The notes under the pieces are model-generated. The model searched no databases. It was not told where the DNA came from and was given only the letters and a program-made list of their open reading frames with translations. A DNA stretch of 39,415 bases, taken from positions 1-39,415 of the forward strand of contig VGGV01000020.1 of the NCBI GenBank assembly GCA_016868455.1, written 5' to 3'. The translations under genes and the position numbers were made by a program. This document shows, in pieces, positions 25,269 through 33,642 of this stretch (position 1 is the stretch's first letter; each line of letters begins with the position of its first letter). The DNA comes from Bacteroidota bacterium (lineage in GTDB: Bacteria; Bacteroidota; Bacteroidia; Chitinophagales; Chitinophagaceae).

Positions 25269-25307
25269 CTATGTGACAGCCTATGTACCTATCTTCCTAT
25301 GTGGTTC
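25269..25307 (-). repeat. Right terminal inverted repeat
   Basis: The 39 bases consist of cctatgt-type words and are the inverted partner of 24801-24840. The ATG and first eight codons of the downstream lipoprotein gene lie inside it. Confidence 0.8.
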
Positions 25308-26236
25308 ACCCCTTTTTAAGGGCATTTTGTTTGATATGTTGCTTTTTCTTTCTATCCTGCCGTAACATCCAAATACTTCAGGAAGTAAAACCGCTTCCCC
25401 ACTATCCTTCCGCCTCCGGCATTGAAATTCTGAACAACAGAATATATATCATAGGCGATGATGCCAATAACCTGCTGGTGCTTGACAGTAATTTAAATGC
25501 CATTGATTCCATCTCACTGTATTCATTCCCCGAAAAAAGAATACCCAAAGCGGTAAAACCCGACCTGGAAGCGATCGCCGTTTTACCCGGCGGTAAATTA
25601 TTTCTCGCCGGGTCCGGCTCACTGACCCCCTGCCGCAATACCGCCCTGATCATAGATCCTGTCACACGGCAAATAGACAGCATCCGGCTTGATACTTTTT
25701 ATCAGCGCCTTACTTCCAATAGCATTGAGGAATTAAATATAGAAGGCATGACTGTAATATCAGCTGGAATAATCCTCTCCTGCCGCGGCAGTAAAGGTTA
25801 CCCGGTAAATCATTTGATATTTACCCGGCATAATTTCTGGCTGAATCAATCAAAAACAGAAATAAATGTTACCGTGACCGGCGCAAACACTGACAGCACA
25901 TCCTTCAGCGGTATTTCAGGTCTTGGTTATTCGCAAGAAAGCGATATCTTAATCATGACTCTATCCACCGAAGATACCCGTAACAGATTTGATGACGGCA
26001 CTATCGGTAAAAGTTACCTGTGGATAGTGAAGAACATTTCTTCAAAAAGAATGCACAAGACCATTCTTCCCGATAAAATCATAGATCTGGATGCAATGGA
26101 CAGTCGTTTTAAAGGACAAAAGATTGAATCCGTATGCATCATGAAAGAAACCAAAAAACAGTTTCATCTATTACTTGCAGCAGATAATGATAACGGAAGC
26201 AGCACCCTGTTCAGGCTTACCGTGGGTAAAGAATAA
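25283..26236 (+). CDS. Putative secreted lipoprotein, beta-propeller-like
   Basis: A protein of up to 317 residues. A hydrophobic stretch ending in a lipobox (LICCFFFLSCRN, Cys at residue 26) predicts a lipoprotein. The mature part has strand-turn units such as ASGIEILNNRIYIIGDDANN, LEAIAVLPGGKLFLAGSGSL and GISGLGYSQESDILIMTLST, which look like blades of a propeller; it may belong to the DUF6929/SdiA-regulated-like group, but I am not certain. The ATG at 25283 lies in the right repeat of the upstream cassette and gives the odd start MYLSSYVVH. A TTG at 25331, just before ICCFFFLSC, may be the original start. Confidence 0.75.
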   Translation: MYLSSYVVHPFLRAFCLICCFFFLSCRNIQILQEVKPLPHYPSASGIEILNNRIYIIGDDANNLLVLDSNLNAIDSISLYSFPEKRIPKAVKPDLEAIAVLPGGKLFLAGSGSLTPCRNTALIIDPVTRQIDSIRLDTFYQRLTSNSIEELNIEGMTVISAGIILSCRGSKGYPVNHLIFTRHNFWLNQSKTEINVTVTGANTDSTSFSGISGLGYSQESDILIMTLSTEDTRNRFDDGTIGKSYLWIVKNISSKRMHKTILPDKIIDLDAMDSRFKGQKIESVCIMKETKKQFHLLLAADNDNGSSTLFRLTVGKE

Positions 26237-26298
26237 AGCTGATATTGTGGAAATTCACTATTTTTCTGATGTCTTTTACCGCACTTTAAACCGGAAAT

Positions 26299-27556
26299 AT
26301 GAAAAAGCTGCTCCTGCCGGTCGCTGTTTTTCTTTCAATTGCCTGTTACCAAATTGCTGCACAAGCCCCGCTGAAGTTCAGGGATACCCCCATCAAGGGC
26401 CCTCAATCATTTGCCATTATAGTAGGCATTCCCAAATACAAATATGTGCGGCCGCTGAGCTATGCTGATAAAGACGCTGTACTTTTCAGGGATTTTCTGA
26501 AATCACCCGGCGGCGGAGCGCTGAAGGATGATAATATTTATATGCTGCTGAACGAAGAAGCCCTTGCCTCCGCTTTCTGGACTAAAGGGTTTCAGTGGCT
26601 GCGGGCCAAACAACTGCAAAAAGGCGACAGGCTTTTTATTTACCTCGCCGGGCATGGCGATGCCATTGATGAAGACCAGTATTTCTTTTTAAGCCACGAC
26701 TGCAACCCCGCAGGCGATAAAAACAATTACCTAGTGGGCGGGGCCATTCAGCTGTATAACCTGAAAAAGAAAATTGCCAATGAAACCACCAAAGGTGTGG
26801 AAGTTGTTTTTGTGATGGATGCCTGCCGTTCCAATGAACTGCCGGGCGGGCAACAGGGACTTGATTATCTAAACACGGTCATCTCAGAAAAAAAAGTTGG
26901 CGAGCTCATGATGCTGGCCACTGCAGCCGGCCAGGAATCGCTGGAAGACGCAACTATCGGTAATGGCCACGGCCTTTTTACCTGGTACCTGGTTGACGGG
27001 CTCAGCGGCGTGGCCGACACGGAAGGCGGCCGTGCAGACAGTAAAGTGACATTCGGGAAAATCAAAACTTATGTTGACAAGAATGCCCCATCAGTGGCAC
27101 AGGAACGGTTTAAAAGAAAACAGGACCCTTTCTTCTGCTGCACCGAGTTTAATGACAGGATTGTGAGCCGTGTGGACGCAGCTTATTTGCAAAAATGGCT
27201 TAAAGAAAAAATCGCCGTGGCGGCAACTCATTTGACGGTTTTACACCAACCGGTTATGAAAGATATGCAGCAGATACCAATCTGATTGAAACCTACAACC
27301 GGTTTAACAGGGCCATCAGATCAAATAACCTTACCGGGAGTGCATCAGCAGAAGATTATTACCGGCAGTTAGAAAAAAGGGTTCCCGGAAATCCCCATAC
27401 ACTGGATGCCAAAACAACTTTGGCAGAAGAACTGATCAATGAAGCGGGCTTACCGATATAAAAGATAATGCCGCCACCACACCTTATGCTGTGGCGCTGT
27501 CTTCGCTGAAAAAGAATTTGTTTTCGCTGAATATTTACCTGAGAAAAGGAAGGTGA
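26299..27556 (+). pseudogene. Secreted caspase-family (C14) peptidase, frameshifted
   Basis: The protein has a signal peptide (MKKLLLPVAVFLSIACYQIA) and a caspase-like p20 domain (about residues 35-260). The catalytic dyad is H119 in FIYLAGHGDAID and C176 in FVMDACRSNE. Open frame 1 ends at 27285 after a frameshift: six A at 27206-27211 where seven would give KEKNRRGGNSFDGFTPTGYE. That frame continues with NLIETYNRFNRAIRSNNLTG and is broken again near 27455, where one extra G gives GLPDIKDNAATTPYAVALSS up to TGA at 27554-27556. It then meets the aminotransferase stop with no gap. Related proteins often carry longer C-terminal repeats, so the end may also be truncated. Confidence 0.8.
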
Positions 27557-28747
27557 TCATTTTAGCTTTGCCAGCGCTTTCCCGATGCGCTTCCAGCCTT
27601 CTTCAATATTTTTCATGCTGTTGGCAAAGGAAAAACGTACACAGCGGGGTTCCCCGAAAGCATCGCCCATAACGGAGGATACATGAGCCGTGTTAAGCAG
27701 GTACATGGAAAAGTCCGCTGCATTCTGAATGATGTTTTCACCGTCTGTTTTCCCGAAGAAGCGGCTTACATCCGGAAATACATAAAATGCACCTTCCGGT
27801 TCGGGGCATTGCAGTCCCGGAATATCTTTTACAAGTTCCTGCACTCTTTTTCTGCGCCGGGCAAATTCTTCCTTCATTTCCATAGTTGGGCGCAGGTCTG
27901 ATGTGAGGGCTGTAACGGCAGCTTTTTGTGCAATGGTATTGGCGCCGCTGGTAAACTGTCCCTGCACTTTTTCACAGGCTTTGGCAATGTCAGGATGCGC
28001 TGCTAAATATCCCAGCCTCCAGCCTGTCATCGCAAATCCCTTGCTCAGCCCGTTTACTACCACCACCCGGTCCTGCAACGATTCAAACTGAGCCATGCTG
28101 TGATGTCTGCCTGTAAAATTGATGTATTCATAAATCTCATCCGAAAGGATGAAGATGCCGGAATATTTTACAAACACTGCAGCCAGTGCAGCCAGTTCAT
28201 CCCGGCAGTACACTGCCCCGCTGGGATTGCAGGGTGAAGAAAAAAGAAAAAGTTTGGTACGGGAAGTAATGGCAGCTTCCAGTTGTGCAGCTGAGATTTT
28301 AAAACCCTGGGCAGGAGTAGTATGAATTTCCACCACTTTTCCTCTTGCAATCTTCACCAGCTCACTGTACGTAACCCAAAACGGAGTGGGAATGATGACC
28401 TCATCATCTTCATCCACCAGGGCAAGAATGGCATTGGCAAGGCTTTGTTTGGCGCCGGTGGATACAACGATGTGCTCAGGTTTATATTCAAGCTGATTGT
28501 CTCTTTTGAATTTTTGACAAATAGCTTCCCGCAGATCCGGAAAACCTGCCACAGGGGGATAGTGGCTCCAGTTGTCATTAATCGCTTTGATCCCAGCCTC
28601 TTTAATGTGCTGCGGCGTGTCAAAATCAGGTTCGCCCAGACTGAGGTCTATAACATCAACACCTTTTGCCCGAAGCTCCCGCCCCAGTTTGGCCATTCTC
28701 AGTGTTTCGGGTTCATTAAACCGCTGCAATAAAGATGATAGCTGCAT
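27557..28747 (-). CDS. Class I PLP-dependent aminotransferase (aspartate aminotransferase type)
   Basis: A 396-residue fold-type I aminotransferase of the Ib aspartate aminotransferase group. The N-terminus has DVIDLSLGEPDFDTPQHIKE. The PLP lysine is in VVVVNGLSKGFAMTGWRLGY, with the cofactor residues in SSPCNPSGAVYCRDEL and FILSDEIYEYI. The C-terminal substrate arginine is in GEPRCVRFSFANS. It most likely moves amino groups between aspartate or a similar acid and 2-oxoglutarate; the exact substrate cannot be fixed. Its stop abuts the caspase stop. An exact minus-strand promoter box lies 47 bp upstream. Confidence 0.92.
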   Translation of the reverse strand: MQLSSLLQRFNEPETLRMAKLGRELRAKGVDVIDLSLGEPDFDTPQHIKEAGIKAINDNWSHYPPVAGFPDLREAICQKFKRDNQLEYKPEHIVVSTGAKQSLANAILALVDEDDEVIIPTPFWVTYSELVKIARGKVVEIHTTPAQGFKISAAQLEAAITSRTKLFLFSSPCNPSGAVYCRDELAALAAVFVKYSGIFILSDEIYEYINFTGRHHSMAQFESLQDRVVVVNGLSKGFAMTGWRLGYLAAHPDIAKACEKVQGQFTSGANTIAQKAAVTALTSDLRPTMEMKEEFARRRKRVQELVKDIPGLQCPEPEGAFYVFPDVSRFFGKTDGENIIQNAADFSMYLLNTAHVSSVMGDAFGEPRCVRFSFANSMKNIEEGWKRIGKALAKLK

Positions 28748-28793
28748 TATAACTGATTTGAAAATGGATTACACCGAAAATAATCCCCTGCTG

Positions 28794-28801
28794 CAAATGT
28801 A
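28794..28801 (-). promoter_or_regulatory. Promoter -7 box of the aminotransferase gene
   Basis: The minus strand reads TACATTTG, an exact TAnnTTTG match, 47 bp upstream of the ATG. Confidence 0.5.
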
Positions 28802-28828
28802 ACTTGCCGGAGATAAAGTTTATCGGTT

Positions 28829-30100
28829 TCAGTCAGCATAGTTAAATAAAAAAGAACGAAGAGGCGGTTTCACTTTCCGGCTCCGCTTCAGCTCATAGTC
28901 AGCAATCAGCCGGCCGAGGTTTTTCATAAACGGAAAACCAACGCTGTCATAATCATACCGGTTGTCATTATAAATACCGTCGCTGTTACAATGGATAACA
29001 GCGCTCAGTATAAACTCAGTATTGTTTTTTAAGTCGGTGAAATACGCTGCATCTATCAAAAATCCGTAAGCATCCCCAACTTTGTTGAAAATGCGGATAT
29101 GCGGCTCATGCATACCTTTCTCTGCTCCATAATAAAGAAATTTTACGTAGGTATCCCATGCTTCAGCCGTATCATATTTTGGCCATTTTGATTCCTGCGG
29201 CAGCATGGACATATAGCGGCGGAGAAAAACATAATCTTCTGCAGTCAGGTTAAACAGTTTTTCTTTTTCCACCCATTCAGGAAACATGATACTTTTTAAC
29301 ATGGAGTGAAGGCTGGGTAAAAACAGCCGGTTCTTTTTTGAAAAATCAAATGGTCCATTTACCAGTTGGCCGCCCCGCATAAAGCCCTTCCCCATCCGGG
29401 TGTTTCGTTCGGCATATGGCAACCTGCTTTTTCCCGCAGGTTTATGATAAAGCAGTTTTCCGCTGCTGTCAAAAAAACTAACGGGGTTGGTATGCCGGTT
29501 TTCTTCTTCTGAAAGGCTTATTTCCAGCCGGTGAATGATCTGCACATCCGTATACCCCATACCATGCAGGGTATTGCTGATATACTCCTGCCCCAAAAAT
29601 TCATAGAGGCGGTTGAATGCATCATTATCGCTTACCAGCAATATTTTTTTAATATAATGGGCAATCGTGGGCCTCCCGTCAGGCGCAGTGGGGTCGTTAC
29701 ACACTTCAGTTTGCCTGTCTCCTGCCTCACCGGTGATCATGGTACTGTGCATATTCAGCCCGGGCACATTCAGCTCATTCAGTTTCTGCAGGGCCAGAAC
29801 AGCCACCGGAAATTTTACCGTGGAGGCCGGGTAAAAATATTTTTCATTGTCCACATTGAAATAGTGATCGGTGAATTTTATTTTTCCTTTCCGGGTCCTG
29901 TTAATCTGTGTATAAATAATCTGTACGTTCAAATCATTTGTTGCGGCCAGCACCTGCCCGAATTGATCCAGGTGGCGCCCCATCAGCCCTGCAAGCAGTG
30001 TGTCTTTGGTATTGGGTTGAGTGATGGCAGGCGCTGCAGCTGTCATAAGCATGGTTATTGTGAAAATGCCCCGGGAAATTATACGGCAAAACGCTTTCAT
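28829..30100 (-). CDS. Class A beta-lactamase-like serine hydrolase
   Basis: A 423-residue secreted protein (signal MKAFCRIISRGIFTITMLMT) with a class A beta-lactamase fold. The nucleophile motif SxxK is FYPASTVKFPVAV (S93, K96), the SDN motif is ILLVSDNDAFNRLYEF (S157-N159), and the third motif appears as RIFNKVGDAYGF, with KVG in place of KTG. The protein is longer than typical class A enzymes (about 290), with an insert of about 100 residues between SDN and KVG (HTNPVSFFDSSGKLLYHKPA and beyond). The family includes beta-lactamases and peptidases, and the activity here is uncertain. A perfect palindrome at 30113-30130 overlaps its likely promoter. Confidence 0.85.
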   Translation of the reverse strand: MKAFCRIISRGIFTITMLMTAAAPAITQPNTKDTLLAGLMGRHLDQFGQVLAATNDLNVQIIYTQINRTRKGKIKFTDHYFNVDNEKYFYPASTVKFPVAVLALQKLNELNVPGLNMHSTMITGEAGDRQTEVCNDPTAPDGRPTIAHYIKKILLVSDNDAFNRLYEFLGQEYISNTLHGMGYTDVQIIHRLEISLSEEENRHTNPVSFFDSSGKLLYHKPAGKSRLPYAERNTRMGKGFMRGGQLVNGPFDFSKKNRLFLPSLHSMLKSIMFPEWVEKEKLFNLTAEDYVFLRRYMSMLPQESKWPKYDTAEAWDTYVKFLYYGAEKGMHEPHIRIFNKVGDAYGFLIDAAYFTDLKNNTEFILSAVIHCNSDGIYNDNRYDYDSVGFPFMKNLGRLIADYELKRSRKVKPPLRSFLFNYAD

Positions 30101-30112
30101 AAACGGTAAATT

Positions 30113-30130
30113 AGTTCTAAAATTAGAACT
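30113..30130. promoter_or_regulatory. Palindromic operator candidate of the beta-lactamase-like gene
   Basis: AGTTCTAA and TTAGAACT form a perfect 8-bp inverted repeat with a 2-bp spacer, 13 bp upstream of the ATG. On the minus strand TAATTTTA, one base off TAnnTTTG, lies inside it, so a bound dimer would cover the -7 box. A BlaI/MecI-type repressor is a natural guess; no such regulator is in the window. Confidence 0.5.
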
Positions 30131-30176
30131 GGGAATGGATTAATACCTGAAATTAACAGGCCCTGGTGCAACAGCT

Positions 30177-30350
30177 ATGGCCTTAATGCTTAAAAGCAAA
30201 CCTATCCCGGCCCGGCTTGTGATAACAAGCATATTATTGCGGAAGGCGGACAAAGCAAAAACTTACTTACCGGTTATTTATGCAGGCATTGCCTTCCTAC
30301 TTTTTGCAGGGCTTACTTACTTCATATTTAAAACGCTGAAAACCACCTGA
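30177..30350 (+). CDS. Possible 57-residue membrane protein
   Basis: The 399-bp gap between the beta-lactamase-like gene and secDF holds one reasonable open frame. It encodes a basic N-terminus (MALMLKSKPIPARLVITSIL), a short charged stretch with RKADKAK, one hydrophobic segment (YLPVIYAGIAFLLFAGLTYF) and a polar end. The topology suggests a small single-span inner-membrane protein. No promoter or family could be seen, so it may be chance. Confidence 0.35.
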   Translation: MALMLKSKPIPARLVITSILLRKADKAKTYLPVIYAGIAFLLFAGLTYFIFKTLKTT

Positions 30351-30414
30351 AAAAGGTTTTCTGGCCGGCAAAAATTAGCCCTCTCTGCCTGCACCAGTTT
30401 ACGCCCTGAATCCC

Positions 30415-30422
30415 TATCTTTG
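30415..30422 (+). promoter_or_regulatory. Promoter -7 box of secDF
   Basis: TATCTTTG, an exact match, lies 78 bp before the secDF ATG. The hairpin at 30445-30476 would be in the resulting 5' leader. Confidence 0.6.
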
Positions 30423-30444
30423 CCGTCCTTAAAAATCGTATAAA

Positions 30445-30476
30445 CCCCTTGTACTGTTCAGGATAGAACGCAGGGG
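30445..30476 (+). promoter_or_regulatory. Hairpin in the secDF 5' leader
   Basis: CCCCTtG (30445-30451) pairs with CAGGGG (30471-30476) with one bulged T, and inside it GTTC pairs with GAAC around the loop AGGATA. It lies between the promoter box and the start codon, where a regulatory RNA fold would be expected. No T-run follows, so it is not a normal terminator. Confidence 0.4.
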
Positions 30477-30499
30477 CTAATCTGTAAATCACCCATTGT

Positions 30500-33400
30500 A
30501 TGCAACTGAAAGGCCTGGTTCGTTTTTTTACAGTTCTGCTTATTATTTACTCCCTGTATCAGCTTTCCTATACCTGGTTTGTGCGCCAGCATGAAAAGAA
30601 AATGGAGACCCGTGCCAGGGCATATGTAAAAAAGAATTTTCCATCCGCCCTTGAAAAATTTCCGAACAACAAAGAATTACAAATCAGATACCAGGATAGC
30701 CTGGACAAGATGTACCAGCAGCGTCTTGATAAACTGCTCGACAGTACCAAGGATAAGATCATTACCTACGGCATCAACGGCGCTGTGAGTTACAAAAAAG
30801 CCAAGGCGGAAGAACTGAACCTGGGGCTTGACCTGCAGGGCGGTATGAGTGTAACGCTGGAGGTGGAAATGACCGGTTTGCTCCGCTCCCTTGCCAATGA
30901 TTCCAAAGACCCCAATTTCCTGGCAGCCCTGCAAAATGCCAATAACCGCAAGGCCAACAGCGGCGCTGATTTTGTTACTCTGTTTGTAGAAGAATACGGA
31001 AAGCCGGAAAGGGTTCGTCCGCTTGCATCCCTGTTTGCCGGCGGCGCTTCCGGTCAGATTGATATCAATTCTTCTGACAGTAAAGTAGAAAGCTATAGAC
31101 AGCAGGCCAACGAAGCTTTTGACAGAACGTATAATAAACTTACCAAACGTATTGACCAGTTTGGTGTGGCGCAACCATCCATTAACCCCATTAAAGAAAG
31201 AAGCCTGATCAATGTGGAGCTGCCCGGCGTAAAAGACAAAGAAAGGGTGAGAAAACTGCTGCAGAGCACCGCCAACCTTCAGTTCTGGGAAACTTATAAG
31301 CTTACCGACCTGGGACAGGCGTTTGTGAATTTTGATAACGAATTTGATGCTTACCTGAAAGGGACTTTAACAGATTCCGTTCCCGCTGCTCCCGATACAA
31401 CACCAGGAACAAATCCTGATACAACAAAGAATCAGACACCCGATACAACTAAACATATTCTGTCAAAAAATATTGACACTGCTGAAAAAACCAATGAAGT
31501 AACAGCGCAGAAAAGAAGTATCCAGGAGTTTATTCAGCTTGGCGCCGGCGAAGGCATTGGCCTGGTAAACCTGAAAGATACTTCGGCAGTGATGGAGTAT
31601 CTCACATCAGACCCGTTACGCCGCCATTTTCCGCCTGATGCTGTTTTTGCCTGGGGGGAAGCAAGCAGGGTTAGCACCAAACAATATCCCCTTTATGTGC
31701 TGCGCACCTATAACCGTGAAAAAGCGCCACTGGAAGGCGATGCCATCACAAAAGCTGAACCTCAATACGACAATACCGGCAAGCCCATTGTTTCCATTGA
31801 AATGAACAATGCAGGTGCTATTGAATGGGGTAAGATCACTGAAAAAAGTTTCAGGGATAAAATTCCTATTGCTATCGTACTGGATGGCGTGGTGTATTCA
31901 GCCCCTATAGCCGAAGGTAAACTGGGCAACCGTTCCCAGATCACCGGTAACTTTTCCATTGAGCAGGCTACCGATCTTGCCAATATCCTTAAAATCGGTA
32001 AACTGGATGCCCCGGCCAAGATTGTGCAGGACCAGCAGGTGGGGCCCACGCTGGGTAAAAAAGCAATTTTAGGCGGATCAAAGGCTTTCATCATTTCGTT
32101 TGTTGTAATCTTCCTGCTGATGCTGGTATATTATAACACCAGCGGATGGGTGGCCAATATTGCCCTAATACTGAACCTGCTGTTTACCGTGGGTATCCTG
32201 GCTGGTTTGGGCGCCACACTTACGGCTCCCGGTATAGCCGGTCTGGTACTTACCATCGGCATGGCAGTTGACACCAACGTAATCATTTATGAACGCATCA
32301 AGGAAGAATTGACCAGGGGAAAGGGTTATATACCTGCCATCAATGACGGGTACCGCCGCTCACTGCCGCCGGTGCTTGATGCCCATGTTACCACCCTCCT
32401 TACAGCCATTATCCTGTTCTATTTCGGTTTGGGCCCGGTGAAAGGATTTGCAACAACACAGATAATCGGTATCCTGCTTTCTCTTTTCTGCGGTATCCTT
32501 GTAAGCCGCTGGATAACCGATATTTTCACTAACAAGAAAAAACACCTGCAATATTTTACCGGCATCTCCCGCCGTATTTTCCAGCATGCCAAATTCAAAT
32601 TCATTGAATACAGAAAGTACACCTATGTTATTTCAGTAATTGTGCTGGCGCTGGGTATTGCTTCGTACTTCAATGGCTTTCACTATGGGGTGGAGTTTAA
32701 CGGAGGCCGCAGTTTCCAGGTAAAATTTGACAAACCGGTTGATGTTGAAAAGGCGAGAACCGATCTCCGGGTTGCTTTTGGAGGTGAAAACCCCATTATC
32801 AAAACAGTGGGTGATAATTCCACTCTTGACATTACCACTTCCTACCAGATCGATAACCCAAGTATCACTGCTGATTCCATTGTGGAAAGCAAACTGATGG
32901 AAGGTTTGATAAATCACCTGCCGCAGGGCATTACGTACGAAAAATTTGATACGCAGTACAAACTGGGTTCCAATAAAGTGCTTCCTACCATATCCGATGA
33001 CCTGAAAAGCGGCGCCGTAAAGGCCACTGTCTTTGCCCTGGTAATTATCTTCCTTTACATATTTGTACGTTTCCGTGACTGGAGGTATTCACTCGGCACC
33101 ATTGTGGCATTGCTGCACGACGTATTTGTTACTTTGGCTGTTTTTTCCTTTGCCCGCAATATTGTTCCCTTCCCGCTGGAGATTGACCAGCATTTTATTG
33201 CCGCGGTGCTCACCGTAATCGGTTTCTCTATGAACGATACGGTAATTGTATTTGACCGTATCCGGGAAGACAGCAGCCTGATGCCCAATGCGCCCCGTAC
33301 CGAAGTCATCAACCGGGCCATCAACGAAACTTTGAGCCGTACCATCATGACCTCGCTAACGGTATTCCTCACCATTCTTATTCTCTTCCTGGTGGGTGGT

Positions 33401-33571
33401 GAAGTAACGAAAGGATTTGCCTTTGCTATGCTGATTGGTGTGGTAACGGGTACTTATTCTTCCATTTTTGTTGCAGCGCCGATACTGGTTGACCTCGGTG
33501 GCCGCCGGGCGCTGGGCAAAAAGACAATGGAAGCAGCTCCCAAACCTGAACCTGCTGTTGTAAAGAGTTAA
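30500..33571 (+). CDS. secDF: Fused protein translocase subunit SecDF
   Basis: SecD and SecF use the proton gradient to pull exported proteins out of the SecYEG channel. Here they are one protein of 1023 residues, as is usual in Bacteroidota. SecD covers about residues 1-690: LGLDLQGGMSVTLEVEMTGL (P1 start), LEGDAITKAEP, and the membrane motifs GLVLTIGMAVDTNVIIYERI and DAHVTTLLTAIILFYFG. SecF follows: YFNGFHYGVEFNGGRSFQVK, then TVIGFSMNDTVIVFDRIRED and RTIMTSLTVFLTILILFLVG. A low-complexity Thr/Pro/Asp linker (PDTTPGTNPDTTKNQTPDTT) lies in the periplasmic head at about residues 300-320. A promoter box and hairpin lie upstream. Confidence 0.96.
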   Translation: MQLKGLVRFFTVLLIIYSLYQLSYTWFVRQHEKKMETRARAYVKKNFPSALEKFPNNKELQIRYQDSLDKMYQQRLDKLLDSTKDKIITYGINGAVSYKKAKAEELNLGLDLQGGMSVTLEVEMTGLLRSLANDSKDPNFLAALQNANNRKANSGADFVTLFVEEYGKPERVRPLASLFAGGASGQIDINSSDSKVESYRQQANEAFDRTYNKLTKRIDQFGVAQPSINPIKERSLINVELPGVKDKERVRKLLQSTANLQFWETYKLTDLGQAFVNFDNEFDAYLKGTLTDSVPAAPDTTPGTNPDTTKNQTPDTTKHILSKNIDTAEKTNEVTAQKRSIQEFIQLGAGEGIGLVNLKDTSAVMEYLTSDPLRRHFPPDAVFAWGEASRVSTKQYPLYVLRTYNREKAPLEGDAITKAEPQYDNTGKPIVSIEMNNAGAIEWGKITEKSFRDKIPIAIVLDGVVYSAPIAEGKLGNRSQITGNFSIEQATDLANILKIGKLDAPAKIVQDQQVGPTLGKKAILGGSKAFIISFVVIFLLMLVYYNTSGWVANIALILNLLFTVGILAGLGATLTAPGIAGLVLTIGMAVDTNVIIYERIKEELTRGKGYIPAINDGYRRSLPPVLDAHVTTLLTAIILFYFGLGPVKGFATTQIIGILLSLFCGILVSRWITDIFTNKKKHLQYFTGISRRIFQHAKFKFIEYRKYTYVISVIVLALGIASYFNGFHYGVEFNGGRSFQVKFDKPVDVEKARTDLRVAFGGENPIIKTVGDNSTLDITTSYQIDNPSITADSIVESKLMEGLINHLPQGITYEKFDTQYKLGSNKVLPTISDDLKSGAVKATVFALVIIFLYIFVRFRDWRYSLGTIVALLHDVFVTLAVFSFARNIVPFPLEIDQHFIAAVLTVIGFSMNDTVIVFDRIREDSSLMPNAPRTEVINRAINETLSRTIMTSLTVFLTILILFLVGGEVTKGFAFAMLIGVVTGTYSSIFVAAPILVDLGGRRALGKKTMEAAPKPEPAVVKS

Positions 33572-33600
33572 ATAAATTCATTGAGCGCAACTAAAATAAA

Positions 33601-33623
33601 AACCTCCCGATGGGAGGTTTTTT
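33601..33623. terminator. Terminator between secDF and the Fe-S carrier gene
   Basis: AACCTCCC (33601-33608) pairs with GGGAGGTT (33612-33619) around a 3-nt loop, followed by T's. An A-rich stretch precedes it, so it can end both convergent transcripts. Confidence 0.85.
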
Positions 33624-33642
33624 AATTCAATGAGGTATAATA

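Larger units (their letters stand above)
24801..25307. mobile_element. 507-bp cassette with terminal inverted repeats around a GxxExxY gene
   Basis: The ends are a perfect 12-bp inverted repeat, GAACCACATAGG (24801-24812) and CCTATGTGGTTC (25296-25307). The similarity continues inwards for about 40 bp in blocks ATAG, ACATAGG and CACATAG at matching spacing on both sides. The only gene inside is the GxxExxY reading frame, which starts 5 bp after the left repeat and ends 6 bp before the right one. No transposase and no obvious target-site duplication are visible. It may be a non-autonomous mobile unit or a gene that travels with its own repeats; this is inferred from the layout alone. Confidence 0.5.

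Noticed and set aside
28829-30100. True antibiotic-resistance beta-lactamase
   Set aside because: The protein is far longer than class A enzymes, has a large insert and KVG instead of KTG; resistance activity cannot be claimed.
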